Counted from the stretch's first letter, positions 32,821 through 41,764 are shown. The stretch is 64,000 nucleotides of DNA from Turneriella parva DSM 21527 (GCF_000266885.1 NC_018020.1:3162001-3226000); one strand, 5' to 3'. Translations and numbers: made by a program. The notes: generated by a model from the letters alone, not told the origin.

Positions 32821-33744
32821 TCAGTCGAAGTTTCTCGTTTCAATTTCTTTGAGAAATTTCTTCGCCTTGCCTTGCTCGATGATCTGCTCAGGCACCCACT
32901 CAGGTCGGCCGAGATCTTTCGGATTGCCGTTAATCGCGATGTTCATGTGTTTTTCGAACAGGGCTTTATCGAGTTTTTTAGCGGCCCATACATCTGCGAA
33001 AAATACGTGGTTACCAAAGAAATTTGGAGCAAGCTGAATTGCTTTTTCGAAGTTTTCTTTGCCTTTCGCCATGCTGCCGGTAGGTGAGAGCGTCTCAGCA
33101 CCGCCGTAGTATCGGTAAACCGCACCAAAGAAATAGTTCGGGTCGAGTGCTTCTACGCGCTTGACCATTTTGGTAAACTTGCCTTTGTTCTTCAATAGAG
33201 TGGTTGTGCCTTCAAGACGAGACCAGCGCGCAAACGCGGCGTAACGCCAGTAGATTGAATCGATGTAGTCTTTGCCAAGCAGTTCGAGACCATCTTCGAT
33301 GCTGCTGCCGGCGAGCAGTTTTTTCTTGAATGCCGGTTCGAGCGACATCGCTTTTTCAGCGTACTGGATTGCCTTGTCATACGCCTTCGTGAGTTCAGGT
33401 TTCACCTGCTTCTCTGTGTCTTCTGTCAGGCGCAGAAAGATGTGGCCGTCGGCATACGTGTAAAACGCGCGTGCCGCGATGATGTGGTACTCGTAGTTTG
33501 AAGGGTTGTTTTTTACCAGCTCTTCAATTTTGGGCAGCGCTTTCACGAGTTCAGCTTCGATGTGGCGGTTTTCCCACAGTTTGGCGACGTCGGCTGGCAG
33601 GCCTTTGCTGTCAGCGCGCACCGCATCAGAAATTGCGACACCGCGCGAAGTACCGCAGGCCGAAAATACCATGGAAACTGCAGCGACGCATGAAAGCGCG
33701 AGCAGATAATGCCGGTAGAATTTTTTGTTTGTTTTTGTTGTCAT
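32821..33744 (-). CDS. tatT: TRAP-associated TPR lipoprotein (TatT family)
   Basis: A 307-residue lipoprotein. Signal with lipobox VSMVFSAC near residue 30. The body is helical with TPR-like pairs: NYEYHIIAARAFYTYADGHIF, AYDKAIQYAEKAMSLEPAFK, MVKRVEALDPNYFFGAVYRYYGGAE, ENFEKAIQLAPNFFGNHVFFADVWA. The layout and the placement directly before dctP match the T component (TP0956 in Treponema pallidum), a periplasmic trimer that docks with the P component. The nine-base gap to dctP argues for one operon. An inverted repeat lies 20-70 bases upstream of its ATG. Confidence 0.92.
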   Translation of the reverse strand: MTTKTNKKFYRHYLLALSCVAAVSMVFSACGTSRGVAISDAVRADSKGLPADVAKLWENRHIEAELVKALPKIEELVKNNPSNYEYHIIAARAFYTYADGHIFLRLTEDTEKQVKPELTKAYDKAIQYAEKAMSLEPAFKKKLLAGSSIEDGLELLGKDYIDSIYWRYAAFARWSRLEGTTTLLKNKGKFTKMVKRVEALDPNYFFGAVYRYYGGAETLSPTGSMAKGKENFEKAIQLAPNFFGNHVFFADVWAAKKLDKALFEKHMNIAINGNPKDLGRPEWVPEQIIEQGKAKKFLKEIETRNFD

Positions 33745-33764
33745 TTAGATTCCTCCAGGGTGAT

Positions 33765-33816
33765 TAAATGTGTGTTGTCAACAATGTCCTCATGTTCTGT
33801 CGAGTCAACACATTTA
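33765..33816 (-). promoter_or_regulatory. Inverted repeat upstream of the TRAP operon
   Basis: TAAATGTGT (33765-33773) and ACACATTTA (33808-33816), with flanking GTTG/CAAC, lie between the tatT start and the divergent DUF2147 gene. It is a possible operator, but no promoter box is convincing. The rest of 33817-34050 contains no gene that I can support. Confidence 0.4.
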
Positions 33817-34050
33817 GCCGAAATAGCGGATTATTTTTGTATGCAGCGCAACAAGGCTGATAGTTGACAGTTGTTTTCTTTCGGTGATGCGCATGGTTAT
33901 CTGCACGGCAGAGAGTGCCAAAAAAAATGTGAGGATTGTCTGCGTGCACGTCTTGGCGCATGTCATTGCTGCATCCCCACATCTTTTTCGATGCTTGTTG
34001 CCGTGCGGCATAATTGCTTGACCTTTGCAGCGATGAATGCAGCGTACCGC

Positions 34051-34491
34051 ATGAAAAAACTGACACTGCTATTTCTCGCATCTTTGGTTGCAGCGCCGGC
34101 GCTCTTCGCGAACGACGTTGCCGGCACGTGGATGACCATCGACGACGAATCGGGCAAACCACGTTCGTACATTGATATTTGGGTCGAGAACGGAATCGCC
34201 ACCGGCAAGATCACGAAAATTCTGGCGATAAAACCCGGTGAGAACACAAACCCGCTCTGCACCGAATGCAAGGGCGCCGACTACAACAAGCCAGTTGTGG
34301 GCCTGGTGATTCTGCGGGGCTTCAAACAAGACGGCAACGAATGGAATGGGGGCACGATCATGGACCCGAATAATGGCAAGACCTACAAGTGCAAGATCAA
34401 GTCTGAGAACAACGGGCAGACCCTGCGCGTTCGCGGTTATGTCGGTATTTCTATGTTTGGCCGCACCCAAATCTGGAAAAAGCTGAAATAG
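34051..34491 (+). CDS. Exported DUF2147-family protein
   Basis: A 146-residue protein with signal peptide MKKLTLLFLASLVAAPALFA. The mature part opens DVAGTWMTIDDESGKPRSYIDIWVENG, followed by GKITKI and NPLCTECKGADYNKPVVGLVILRGFK, WNGGTIMDPNNGKTYKCKI, LRVRGYVGISMFGRTQIWKK. This is the full DUF2147 pattern (G.W.t.d..g........i...g.l.G.i, Gk.Y...., lkvRGYiG.s.fGrtq.W). It is a small exported beta-rich domain of unknown role. Start at the ATG 34051 because the signal peptide begins there. Confidence 0.92.
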   Translation: MKKLTLLFLASLVAAPALFANDVAGTWMTIDDESGKPRSYIDIWVENGIATGKITKILAIKPGENTNPLCTECKGADYNKPVVGLVILRGFKQDGNEWNGGTIMDPNNGKTYKCKIKSENNGQTLRVRGYVGISMFGRTQIWKKLK

Positions 34492-34504
34492 CCCGTTTCT
34501 CGTC

Positions 34505-34535
34505 ATTTTATGCGCGCCCGTTGCGCGCATAAAAT
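34505..34535. repeat. 13-bp perfect hairpin between DUF2147 and fliD genes
   Basis: ATTTTATGCGCGC (34505-34517) and GCGCGCATAAAAT (34523-34535) pair around loop CCGTT. Only A-rich sequence follows, so it is not a classical terminator on the plus strand. Confidence 0.65.
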
Positions 34536-34591
34536 AAATCGCTTTACCCTTTTGCGATATCGGCCGAAAAGCTGAATAGGGGACATAAGAT

Positions 34592-36664
34592 ATGCCAGCG
34601 CCGCAAATGCCAGGTCTCGCGTCGGGAATCGACACGAAAGATATCATCAGAAAGCTCGTCGAGGTCGAAAAGGCGCCGATCACGCGGCTCGAGAATAATA
34701 AGAAAGACCTCTCTGACACCACGAAGGCCCTGGGTGAACTCAGAAAACGCACAAAAACTCTGCAAGATGCACTGCACGCGATGGCGTCTTTCGAAGCGGC
34801 TTTCGAACAGAAGCGCCTGAACTCGACGCCTGCAGGCGTCGTCGACGGTAGCGTGCGCAAGAACGCGCCACCTTCGCGCCACACACTGCAGGTGATGAAG
34901 CTGGCCTCAAATTTGAGTTTTGCCAGCTCGCCGCAATCGTTGCGGACCAAATTACCCGCTGCGAAGCTCAAAATCGGCGCAACCGAATCAGAGTTTGCCG
35001 GCGGTACGCTGCAGTCACTGCGCGAGCACCTGCAAAAATACCATAACAAAGACATCACGACCAAAACGGTGCAGATTAAAGAAGACGAATCAATCCTCAT
35101 TATAGACAGCGTTGCGCAGGGCGAAGATGCCTTGCTGAAAATAGAAGACCCAGACGGATTGCTCAAGAGCCTCGGGCTTTTGGCCGTTAACTCGACCCCC
35201 GACTTTGGTAAAAAAGACTCAAAAGATAAACCCAAAGACGAAAAAGACGCGAAGAAAGAGCCTGAACCCAAAGAGACGACTGAAAAAGAACGCTGGCTGA
35301 TTCAGCCGCAGCAGCTCGAGGCGACAAGCGGCGCCAAAGGAGTGCCGGCCGAAGACAAAAAGTCGCTCGCGATCGCCGACAGTTCCGCAACCCTCTACAA
35401 GTTTCTTGCGGGGCAGAATTCAGAAGAACGCCGCCTGACGAGCATTTCGGTAGCTGCGATGGCGTCGCTCGGCGATCATGAAGAAGATGCGGCGCCCGAT
35501 TCGCTGAGCGACGGGGTGCGCGAGAACATCAATATCAAAGGTATCGAGCTCGAAACCTACAATATAACCCGCACGCGCGAAAAAGAGATTATGAAGCGCG
35601 CAGATTTCGGCGTTGTGCTGAAATATGGCGATAAAGAAGAGCGCCATAAACTTTCGGGACTTACGGGGCCGCAGACATTTGCCGTCGCGAAAGGTCTCAC
35701 CGGCGTCGAATTTTACGCCAATGGCGCCGACATCATATTCGAGCCGCTTGAACTGACGTATGCGGTGAAGCCGCAGCCCAAAGTCGACTTGACCGAGAAC
35801 AAAGAAGCCAAAACACCCGCTGAAGCAGAGCAGAGAAAGATTTTTCCCAATCTGCTGCGCGCCGCGCAGAATGCCGAACTCAAAATCGACGGCATACAGA
35901 TTAGCCGCAAGTCGAACAGCAACCTGGGCGATATCATCGAAGGTGTGTCTCTGAATCTGCTGAAAACCTCACAGGACAATGTCGAAACCGAAATTCTGAA
36001 CGACAACGATGCGGCGAAAAAGCAGGTGCTGGCGTTTGTGAAAGCCTATAACGAGCTGCTGCAGTTCTCAGACGATGTGGCGAAGACGGCGAAGATCAAA
36101 GAAGCGGGCAAGTACCGCGAAATGCGCGCCGAATCGGGTGTGCTTGCAACCAATGCCACAATTCGCCAGCTCGTCAATGGCCTGAAGGTACACACTTCGA
36201 ATGCATACCCGACGAACCGCGACCCGCATATACGCACACTCACGCAGATCGGCATTTCAACCGGCGCGATCGGTGGCAAGCGTGAAGAGGTGATTAAGGG
36301 CTATCTCGAAGTCGACGAGGCTAAACTTGCACAGATGCTGGCAGAACACCCGGCAGCGGTGAAAGAGCTTTTCGCGATCGATACCAACGGTGACCTGCGC
36401 ATCGACAACGGCTACGCGCACGTTGTCGAAAACTTTCTTGAACCTTACACGCGCTTTACTCGCGGCCTTATTTCAGAGCAGATTAAGTCGAACGCCGAAC
36501 GCGTGAAGCAGCTCGACCGCGATATCAAGCGGCAAGAAGAGCATGTGAAGAGCTATGAGACCAAGCTCAAAACCAAGTTTGGTTATATGGAAAGTTCTGT
36601 GCAGAAGAGCAAATCGACCGGCACGTTTCTCAAGCAAAAACTGGGTGGTGGCGACGGCCGCTGA
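34592..36664 (+). CDS. fliD: Flagellar cap/hook-associated protein 2 FliD
   Basis: A 690-residue protein forming the cap under which flagellin assembles. N-terminal region PQMPGLASGIDTKDIIRKLVEVEKAPITRLENNKKDL is the conserved FliD_N motif; the C-terminal region IQISRKSNSNLGDIIEGVSLNLLKTS..., AFVKAYNELLQF and GLISEQIKSNAERVKQLDRDIKRQEEHVKSYETKLKTKFGYMESSVQKSKS is FliD_C with the D0 coiled coil. At about residues 205-235 there is a highly charged insert (KKDSKDKPKDEKDAKKEPEPKE). The length is above that of enterobacterial FliD (about 470) but usual for spirochaetes. SD AGGGGA precedes the ATG. Confidence 0.93.
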   Translation: MPAPQMPGLASGIDTKDIIRKLVEVEKAPITRLENNKKDLSDTTKALGELRKRTKTLQDALHAMASFEAAFEQKRLNSTPAGVVDGSVRKNAPPSRHTLQVMKLASNLSFASSPQSLRTKLPAAKLKIGATESEFAGGTLQSLREHLQKYHNKDITTKTVQIKEDESILIIDSVAQGEDALLKIEDPDGLLKSLGLLAVNSTPDFGKKDSKDKPKDEKDAKKEPEPKETTEKERWLIQPQQLEATSGAKGVPAEDKKSLAIADSSATLYKFLAGQNSEERRLTSISVAAMASLGDHEEDAAPDSLSDGVRENINIKGIELETYNITRTREKEIMKRADFGVVLKYGDKEERHKLSGLTGPQTFAVAKGLTGVEFYANGADIIFEPLELTYAVKPQPKVDLTENKEAKTPAEAEQRKIFPNLLRAAQNAELKIDGIQISRKSNSNLGDIIEGVSLNLLKTSQDNVETEILNDNDAAKKQVLAFVKAYNELLQFSDDVAKTAKIKEAGKYREMRAESGVLATNATIRQLVNGLKVHTSNAYPTNRDPHIRTLTQIGISTGAIGGKREEVIKGYLEVDEAKLAQMLAEHPAAVKELFAIDTNGDLRIDNGYAHVVENFLEPYTRFTRGLISEQIKSNAERVKQLDRDIKRQEEHVKSYETKLKTKFGYMESSVQKSKSTGTFLKQKLGGGDGR

Positions 36665-36761
36665 TGTTGCTCATCCCGAGCCCGCGCCCGCGAGTTACGG
36701 CATCGGATGACCTCCCTTATTTCTGATAGACGAAAAGTGTGAGCTGCCGCACTTGTGTCAA

Positions 36762-37679
36762 ATGGCAGCCACAAAAAAGGTCAGCGTCGTCATACCGACG
36801 CTCAATGAAGAACGCGATTTACCGGTTTTACTGGGTTCGCTGAAAGCGCAGACGTTTCGCGATTTCGAAATTATTGTCGGCGATGCGGGTTCAAAAGACC
36901 GCACGCGCCAGATCGCCGAAGAGCATGGCGCCAGAGTTGTTCAGGGCGGCATGCCTGGCGTGGGCCGCAATCGGGGCGCCGAGGTGGCAAATGGCGAATA
37001 CCTGTTCTTTTTCGATGCCGATGTTTCGCTGCCGCCCGATTTTCTGGCGAAAGCTGTCGCCGAAATGGATGGCGAATTTATCGATCTGGCAACGTGCGAG
37101 TTTCATCCGCTGTCAGATTTGAGGCTCGACAAGATTCTGTTTGCGTTCGCCAATCTGTCGGTGAAGATGAATGCCAACGGCAACCCGCGCGCCGCAGGTT
37201 TTTGTATTTTTATCACCAAACGCCTGTTTGACCGAATCGGCGGTTTCGATGAAAGCCTCAAGCTCGCCGAAGACCATGACCTGGTCGATCGTGCCGCGAA
37301 ATTCAGACCTCTTCATGTTTTGAAATCTACCTCGCTGCAGGTGAGCGTGCGCCGTCTTGCCAAAGAAGGGCGGTTCTCGCTGATACAGAAATACTTTCAG
37401 GTCGAAATGCACCTGATGACGAAAGGTAAGGTGCGCGACGACATTATCGAATACGAGTTCGGCAACTTCAAAGACGAAAGCAAAGAGCCTGTTAAAAAGG
37501 CGATGGACCAGTTTGAAGAGCGTCTGATAAAGCTCGAAGCGCAATACAACGACTGGTCGCAAAAAGTGCAGAGTTTGCCGATGATGGAGCGCGTGCGCGA
37601 AACGCAGGGCCGGCTCAAACAGAGCGCCGACGCATTGACGCAGAGTCTCAAAGAACTTTTTTCAGCGAAACAGGCTTAA
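36762..37679 (+). CDS. Family 2 glycosyltransferase
   Basis: A 305-residue GT-A-fold enzyme. The start KVSVVIPTLNEERDLPVLLGSLKAQTFRDFEIIVGDAGSKDRT is the GT2 nucleotide-sugar motif, FFFDADVSLPPDF holds the DxD, and LAEDHDLVDRA is the ED catalytic motif. The C-terminus is helical and charged. Acceptor unknown; envelope polysaccharide or lipid is plausible. The ATG at 36762 is preferred to the TTG at 36753. Its last bases overlap the convergent GH1 gene by four. Confidence 0.92.
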   Translation: MAATKKVSVVIPTLNEERDLPVLLGSLKAQTFRDFEIIVGDAGSKDRTRQIAEEHGARVVQGGMPGVGRNRGAEVANGEYLFFFDADVSLPPDFLAKAVAEMDGEFIDLATCEFHPLSDLRLDKILFAFANLSVKMNANGNPRAAGFCIFITKRLFDRIGGFDESLKLAEDHDLVDRAAKFRPLHVLKSTSLQVSVRRLAKEGRFSLIQKYFQVEMHLMTKGKVRDDIIEYEFGNFKDESKEPVKKAMDQFEERLIKLEAQYNDWSQKVQSLPMMERVRETQGRLKQSADALTQSLKELFSAKQA

Positions 37680-39031
37680 GTAGGTTCTGAACCGGCCGCA
37701 ATGAGCCGGCTGTACCAGTAACCGCTGTCTTTTATGGTGCGCTTTTGTGTGCCGTAATCGACGTGCGTCAGGCCGAAGCGGGCGTGGTAACCCTCAGCCC
37801 ATTCGAAATTATCGAGCAGCGACCAGGCAAAGTAGCCTGCAATCTTCACGCCTTCGCTTTTGGCCCGCTGCACGGCGCGCAGATATTCGCGTAGGTATTC
37901 GATGCGGTAGCTGTCTGCGACACGGCCCTGCACGACCTGATCATGAAAGGCAGCCCCGTTTTCCGTCACGTACAGTTTTTTAATCTCAGGGTAACTTCCA
38001 TATTTCTTCAGCAGGTCATAGATTCCCTGCGGATAGATTTCCCAGCGCATGGCCGTCTCGGGCACATTGGGGTCGTTCTTTAGCTCGCGCCAGTGCACAA
38101 ACGGAATAAACCGGCTGTATTTCACGCGCTTGCGCGTATACGTGTTGAGCCCCCAGAAGTCAAAATCGAACTGCAGCTTCTGCATGTCGCCGGCTCTAAT
38201 GTGCTTCTCGATGCGCCGCAAGGCGGGAAAATGCGCCGTTGGGTAACCGCGGCCAAGAACCGGCTCGAGATAGAACGTATTAAAGAGGGTATCGAATCTT
38301 TGCGCCGCCAGAACATCGCGCGGGCTTGTCGACGCCGGGTAAGCCGCGGTGGCTGAAATTGTGGTGCCGATTTCTGCCGAACCAACGACCGCTCTCAACG
38401 CGCGGGCGCCTTCGGCCTGGGCGAGCAGCACATGATGGCTTGCCGCGAAGAAACCCCTGAGCGACCTTCGGCCGGGTGCGTGCAACCCGAGAAGATTACC
38501 AAGAGACAAGAAAATCATCGGTTCGTTGAACACAATAAAATCTTTGACCCGGTCGCCGAGGCGGCGCCCCACGAGCGATGCGAAATCTGCGAAGCGGCCG
38601 ATAGTGTCTCGATTGATCCATCCCCCTTTGTCTTCGAGGTATTGTGGCATGTCCCAGTGGTATAGGGTGATAAATGGCCTGATGTTCGCCCTGAGCAGCT
38701 TGTCGACAAGGCGTGAATAGAAATCGGTGCCCCGAATATTCTCGGCGCCGCCAATCGTTGGCTGCAGCCGCGGCCAGCTGATCGAAAAGCGGTACGCCTG
38801 CAGGTTCAGTTTCTGCATGATCGCCACGTCTCCGTCGACCCTGTGATAATGGTCGCAGGCGACGCGGCCGTGTTCGCGATTCTTGATTTTTCTTCGGCGG
38901 CGGGTGAAGGTATCCCAAATCGAATCGGTTTTGCCATCAGCGTCGTGCGCGCCTTCTATCTGGTATGCGGATGTAGCAGCGCCGAAAACGAAATCGCCGA
39001 AATCAGCCCTTTTCAGTTCTGCCGTGCTCAC
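37676..39031 (-). CDS. Glycoside hydrolase family 1 beta-glucosidase
   Basis: A 451-residue cytoplasmic (no signal peptide) TIM-barrel hydrolase of beta-linked glucosides or related sugars. Motifs: FVFGAATSAYQIEGAHDADGKTDSIWDTF at the N-terminus, IVFNEPM with the acid/base Glu, LYVTENGAAFHD with the nucleophile Glu, and YFAWSLLDNFEWAEGYHARFGLTHVDY near the C-terminus. Length is normal. It overlaps the upstream lipid kinase-like gene by four bases (ATGA), so both are likely co-expressed. Confidence 0.95.
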   Translation of the reverse strand: MSTAELKRADFGDFVFGAATSAYQIEGAHDADGKTDSIWDTFTRRRRKIKNREHGRVACDHYHRVDGDVAIMQKLNLQAYRFSISWPRLQPTIGGAENIRGTDFYSRLVDKLLRANIRPFITLYHWDMPQYLEDKGGWINRDTIGRFADFASLVGRRLGDRVKDFIVFNEPMIFLSLGNLLGLHAPGRRSLRGFFAASHHVLLAQAEGARALRAVVGSAEIGTTISATAAYPASTSPRDVLAAQRFDTLFNTFYLEPVLGRGYPTAHFPALRRIEKHIRAGDMQKLQFDFDFWGLNTYTRKRVKYSRFIPFVHWRELKNDPNVPETAMRWEIYPQGIYDLLKKYGSYPEIKKLYVTENGAAFHDQVVQGRVADSYRIEYLREYLRAVQRAKSEGVKIAGYFAWSLLDNFEWAEGYHARFGLTHVDYGTQKRTIKDSGYWYSRLIAAGSEPT

Positions 39032-40089
39032 TCGCCGCGAATGCCCAAAAAGCGAATAGATGGCCCGACGGATATTTTCATCGTCGCCATGCCGGTAAAG
39101 AGTTCGCCATCGAGGCAGGGGTTGAGGCCCTCGCTCTCGCGCGAAACTATATCGATCGTTTCCGATGTGGTCTGTACCAGTTCTTTGCCGATATAGTCTC
39201 TGCCTGCAAACAGGTTCGGCAGGTTGGCAAAAACCTCGTGCGGCTCAAGAAAGCCGACATGCATATGCAGTTTTTTGTCCCGGTCTGCCTGCGCGAAGAG
39301 TTTAATGAGGTTTTTGATTTCGATCGCAATTGAACCCACGTTCAGCGTATTGATGCGCTTATAGGGCACCGCCTTGCCGTCGATCTTGACATCGACCGCT
39401 ACTGGCTCAAACACATCGTTCGAATAGTTGATCACGTCTTTGGGCATATAACCTTCGAACCATGAGCCTTTGAATGCCGTCGAAGTGAAGGTCTTCGTAA
39501 TCACTTCGACGACTGTCTGCAGCGAAGGTTTATGGCTTTCGTAATACTTATTGAAAAACTTCTGCGCGATGCCTGCGAGCGCGCCCGAAAACGCCAGCTT
39601 GCGATACGACTTGCCGAGATGTTCTTTTGTGTATTTGCCCTCTATAAAGAAGGTTCTCAGTGGCGTCGCCGGGGGAAGCTCACCCGCATCGAGAATCTTG
39701 CGTATTTTCCGGAGTATTTTGAAGGTACCACCGTGTGCGCCGACCTTTTTTGCCAGAAAATCAATCGTGCCGCCATTGGTGGGCACGAAAATTGGCATGT
39801 GCTGCTCAATCGCCTCGCGCTTGGTCTTGTCGAGTATCTCGAGATAGGTGTTGATCACCCAGTGAATGGTGCCATCGCCGCCGTCGCAGACAATATAGGG
39901 CACTTTGTGTGCCGCAAATTCAGAAAGAATCGATTTCAGCTGGTCGATATTGCGGCTTTCTTTGACCAGCCCGTGCTTGCCGATGATGCGCTGCAGCTCT
40001 TTGCTGCGGTGCGATGATGCCGCATTCTTGCCCGCGTAAGGGTTGGTGATAATGCCCAGCGGCGGATGAACAGCGGCGGTTTCTTTCAT
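39028..40089 (-). CDS. Diacylglycerol kinase-family (DAGK catalytic domain) protein
   Basis: A 353-residue protein with the lipid/sphingosine kinase catalytic fold. It starts GIITNPYAGKNAASSHRSKELQRIIG, the NP.aGk motif, and has VPYIVCDGGDGTIHWVINTYLE, the ATP-binding GGDGT motif. FVPTNGGTIDFLAKKVG is a variant of the P.GTgNdfAr motif, so the substrate may differ from diacylglycerol. The C-terminal part is beta-rich and ends FLGIRGE. Upstream of and overlapping the GH1 gene, 10 bases downstream of the SRPBCC gene stop. Confidence 0.85.
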   Translation of the reverse strand: MKETAAVHPPLGIITNPYAGKNAASSHRSKELQRIIGKHGLVKESRNIDQLKSILSEFAAHKVPYIVCDGGDGTIHWVINTYLEILDKTKREAIEQHMPIFVPTNGGTIDFLAKKVGAHGGTFKILRKIRKILDAGELPPATPLRTFFIEGKYTKEHLGKSYRKLAFSGALAGIAQKFFNKYYESHKPSLQTVVEVITKTFTSTAFKGSWFEGYMPKDVINYSNDVFEPVAVDVKIDGKAVPYKRINTLNVGSIAIEIKNLIKLFAQADRDKKLHMHVGFLEPHEVFANLPNLFAGRDYIGKELVQTTSETIDIVSRESEGLNPCLDGELFTGMATMKISVGPSIRFLGIRGE

Positions 40090-40099
40090 GGTCAGCGGG

Positions 40100-40585
40100 T
40101 CAGAGCAGGGCTTTGATCACTTCATAGTCGCGTTCAATGCCCTTGCGAAACGAGCTGGCAATCTGCGATTCGAGAATGCCGCCGATCAGCGCCATGTTGA
40201 CCTTCACGGTGATTTCGTATTCGCGGCGCGAACTAGTTTCCGATTCGCCGACATATTTAGTAACCCCTGAGATTCTGAGGCGGTCTGGGTTCTGCTCTTG
40301 CATCACCTCAAAACGGTTGATTTTGCTCGCGGTATCAAAGCGCGCGGTCTCTGTCATGTTGAGAAAACCCGCGGGCACCATCGAGCGCACCGCTTCGGGT
40401 ATCTTGTCTGAGAACGAAAAAGCGCGCTTGGTCACGATCACGCTGCCTTCTTCTCTGCGATCAAGAATCTCTTGCTTTTTCAGCGCCTCTTGTTTCGAGA
40501 CGTCTTCAAAGCGGCGCTCGCGGGCCGACAACACCGCATCGACCGAAGCGGGAAAACTCTGCACGAGCCTGAAGGTGGTAGCCAT
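40100..40585 (-). CDS. SRPBCC/DUF2505-like protein
   Basis: A 161-residue protein. The start MATTFRLVQSFPASVDAVLSARERRFEDVSKQEAL and the rest (VIVTKRAFSFSDKIPEAVRSMVPAGFLNMTETARFD..., RISGVTKYV, SSRREYEITVKVNMALIGGILESQIASSFRKGIERDYEVIKALL) show the SRPBCC order: strand, two short helices, a curved sheet and a long C-terminal helix. It most resembles DUF2505. The ATG at 40585 is chosen since upstream codons fall in a hairpin and lack family similarity. Function unknown; lipid binding is plausible. Confidence 0.72.
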   Translation of the reverse strand: MATTFRLVQSFPASVDAVLSARERRFEDVSKQEALKKQEILDRREEGSVIVTKRAFSFSDKIPEAVRSMVPAGFLNMTETARFDTASKINRFEVMQEQNPDRLRISGVTKYVGESETSSRREYEITVKVNMALIGGILESQIASSFRKGIERDYEVIKALL

Positions 40586-40635
40586 AAGATTGTGGCCGCA
40601 TAGTTTTAACGCCACCTGCTCTGGAAAGAGTTTTC

Positions 40636-40683
40636 CAATTTGGGTTACGAAATCCGCCGAGGCGGGTTTCGTAACCCAAATTG
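40636..40683. repeat. 23-bp hairpin between divergent genes
   Basis: CAATTTGGGTTACGAAA (40636-40652) pairs exactly with TTTCGTAACCCAAATTG (40667-40683), and the inner CCGCC/GGCGG plus one T-G pair closes to a two-base loop. It lies between the divergent SRPBCC and receiver-GGDEF genes and leaves no room for an ordinary terminator; a regulatory or mobile-repeat role is possible. Confidence 0.8.
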
Positions 40684-40741
40684 CACCTGCAGGCCAAAAT
40701 TGTGCTTTTCCGCCAAAGATGGGGGGCGCCGATGCCGAATA

Positions 40742-41764
40742 ATGACTATGGCCGGGGCAGAGCGTTTTTTGATACTCGAAGACGATGCGGCCTTTGCCCA
40801 GGGGCTGGGACAGGTGCTCGCGCCGCTGGGGCAGACCCGGTTTACCATGTATCCCGAAAGACTGCCCGAAATCATCGCCGATTTCAAACCGACACTGCTG
40901 ATCGTCGATTACAACCTGAACCATCCCACGCTGAATGGCATTAAAGCGACCCGCCTCGTGCGGCAGAATCCCGAAACGAACCTGTTACCGGTCTTGCTGC
41001 TGTCGGGCGAAGACGACATGGCAGTCATCGAAGAGGCCTTTAAGAGCGGCATAGACGACTATGTATTAAAACCCGTCATACCGCGGTTTCTGGTTGCGAA
41101 GATTGAGAACCTGCTCTTTCAATCGCGCAAGAAACTCAACGCACAGGCGCTCTCGGGTCTGCCGGGCAATGCCGCGATCGAGACGGAGTTCTATCTTCGG
41201 CTCGCGCGCAAGCGCCCGTTTTCAGTCGCGTACACAGACCTCGATAACTTTAAGCCGTTCAACGACGAAAAAGGCGTCAAGCGCGGCGATCAAGCGATAC
41301 AGGTAATTGCGCAGATTCTTTACCAGCTGCGGCGCGAGGCAACCCGCGAAGACCTGTTCATCGGCCACCTCGGGGGCGATGACTTCTTTTTGCTCGGGGG
41401 CAAGACGCAGGTGCGCATCGCGACGCGTAAACTCGAAGAGCAATTTGCCGCCGCGGCGAAGGCATTTTTCACTGCAGACGAACTGAAAAATGGCCATTAC
41501 CGCGGCAGCGACAGGCAGGGCCAGTTTCGGTTTTTTCCGCTGCTGACGCTTTCGACCGCGGTGCTCGACGGCATCACGAAAGATACGGTGGCGGATTTTC
41601 TTCAGCTGACGCAACTGGCGTCTGTGGCGAAAAAGGCCGCAAAAAAAGCTGAGAAGCGCGTCACCCATTTTGAGGCGGTTGAGCTCAAAGCGTCCAGCCG
41701 GCCGGCGAGCCTGTACAGGGAGACAAAAAGCCGTGCCAAAAAAAAGCGCAGCGCAGCGGGATAA
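40742..41764 (+). CDS. Response regulator with receiver and GGDEF-like domains
   Basis: A 340-residue two-domain protein. Residues 8-125 are a receiver: FLILEDDAAFAQ (acidic pair), TLLIVDYNLNHPTLNG with the phospho-accepting Asp, LLLSGEDD and DYVLKPV with the conserved Lys. Residues 150-300 are a GGDEF-type domain: FSVAYTDLDNFKPFND (metal-binding Asp) and LFIGHLGGDDFFLLGG, where the signature reads GGDDF in place of GGDEF. It may therefore be a weak or inactive cyclic-di-GMP cyclase. A basic tail follows (SRAKKKRSAAG). Start at the ATG 40742, with GGGGGG upstream; an ATG at 40748 also fits. Confidence 0.85.
   Translation: MTMAGAERFLILEDDAAFAQGLGQVLAPLGQTRFTMYPERLPEIIADFKPTLLIVDYNLNHPTLNGIKATRLVRQNPETNLLPVLLLSGEDDMAVIEEAFKSGIDDYVLKPVIPRFLVAKIENLLFQSRKKLNAQALSGLPGNAAIETEFYLRLARKRPFSVAYTDLDNFKPFNDEKGVKRGDQAIQVIAQILYQLRREATREDLFIGHLGGDDFFLLGGKTQVRIATRKLEEQFAAAAKAFFTADELKNGHYRGSDRQGQFRFFPLLTLSTAVLDGITKDTVADFLQLTQLASVAKKAAKKAEKRVTHFEAVELKASSRPASLYRETKSRAKKKRSAAG

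Noticed and set aside
34069-35271. A 400-codon minus-strand frame
   Set aside because: It covers the DUF2147 and fliD genes in antisense, with composition (Ser, Phe and Arg-rich) typical of a shadow.
34592-36664. Charged Lys/Asp/Glu segment of fliD as a frameshift sign
   Set aside because: The frame runs through without interruption, and the conserved N- and C-terminal FliD regions are both in it. It is a simple insert.
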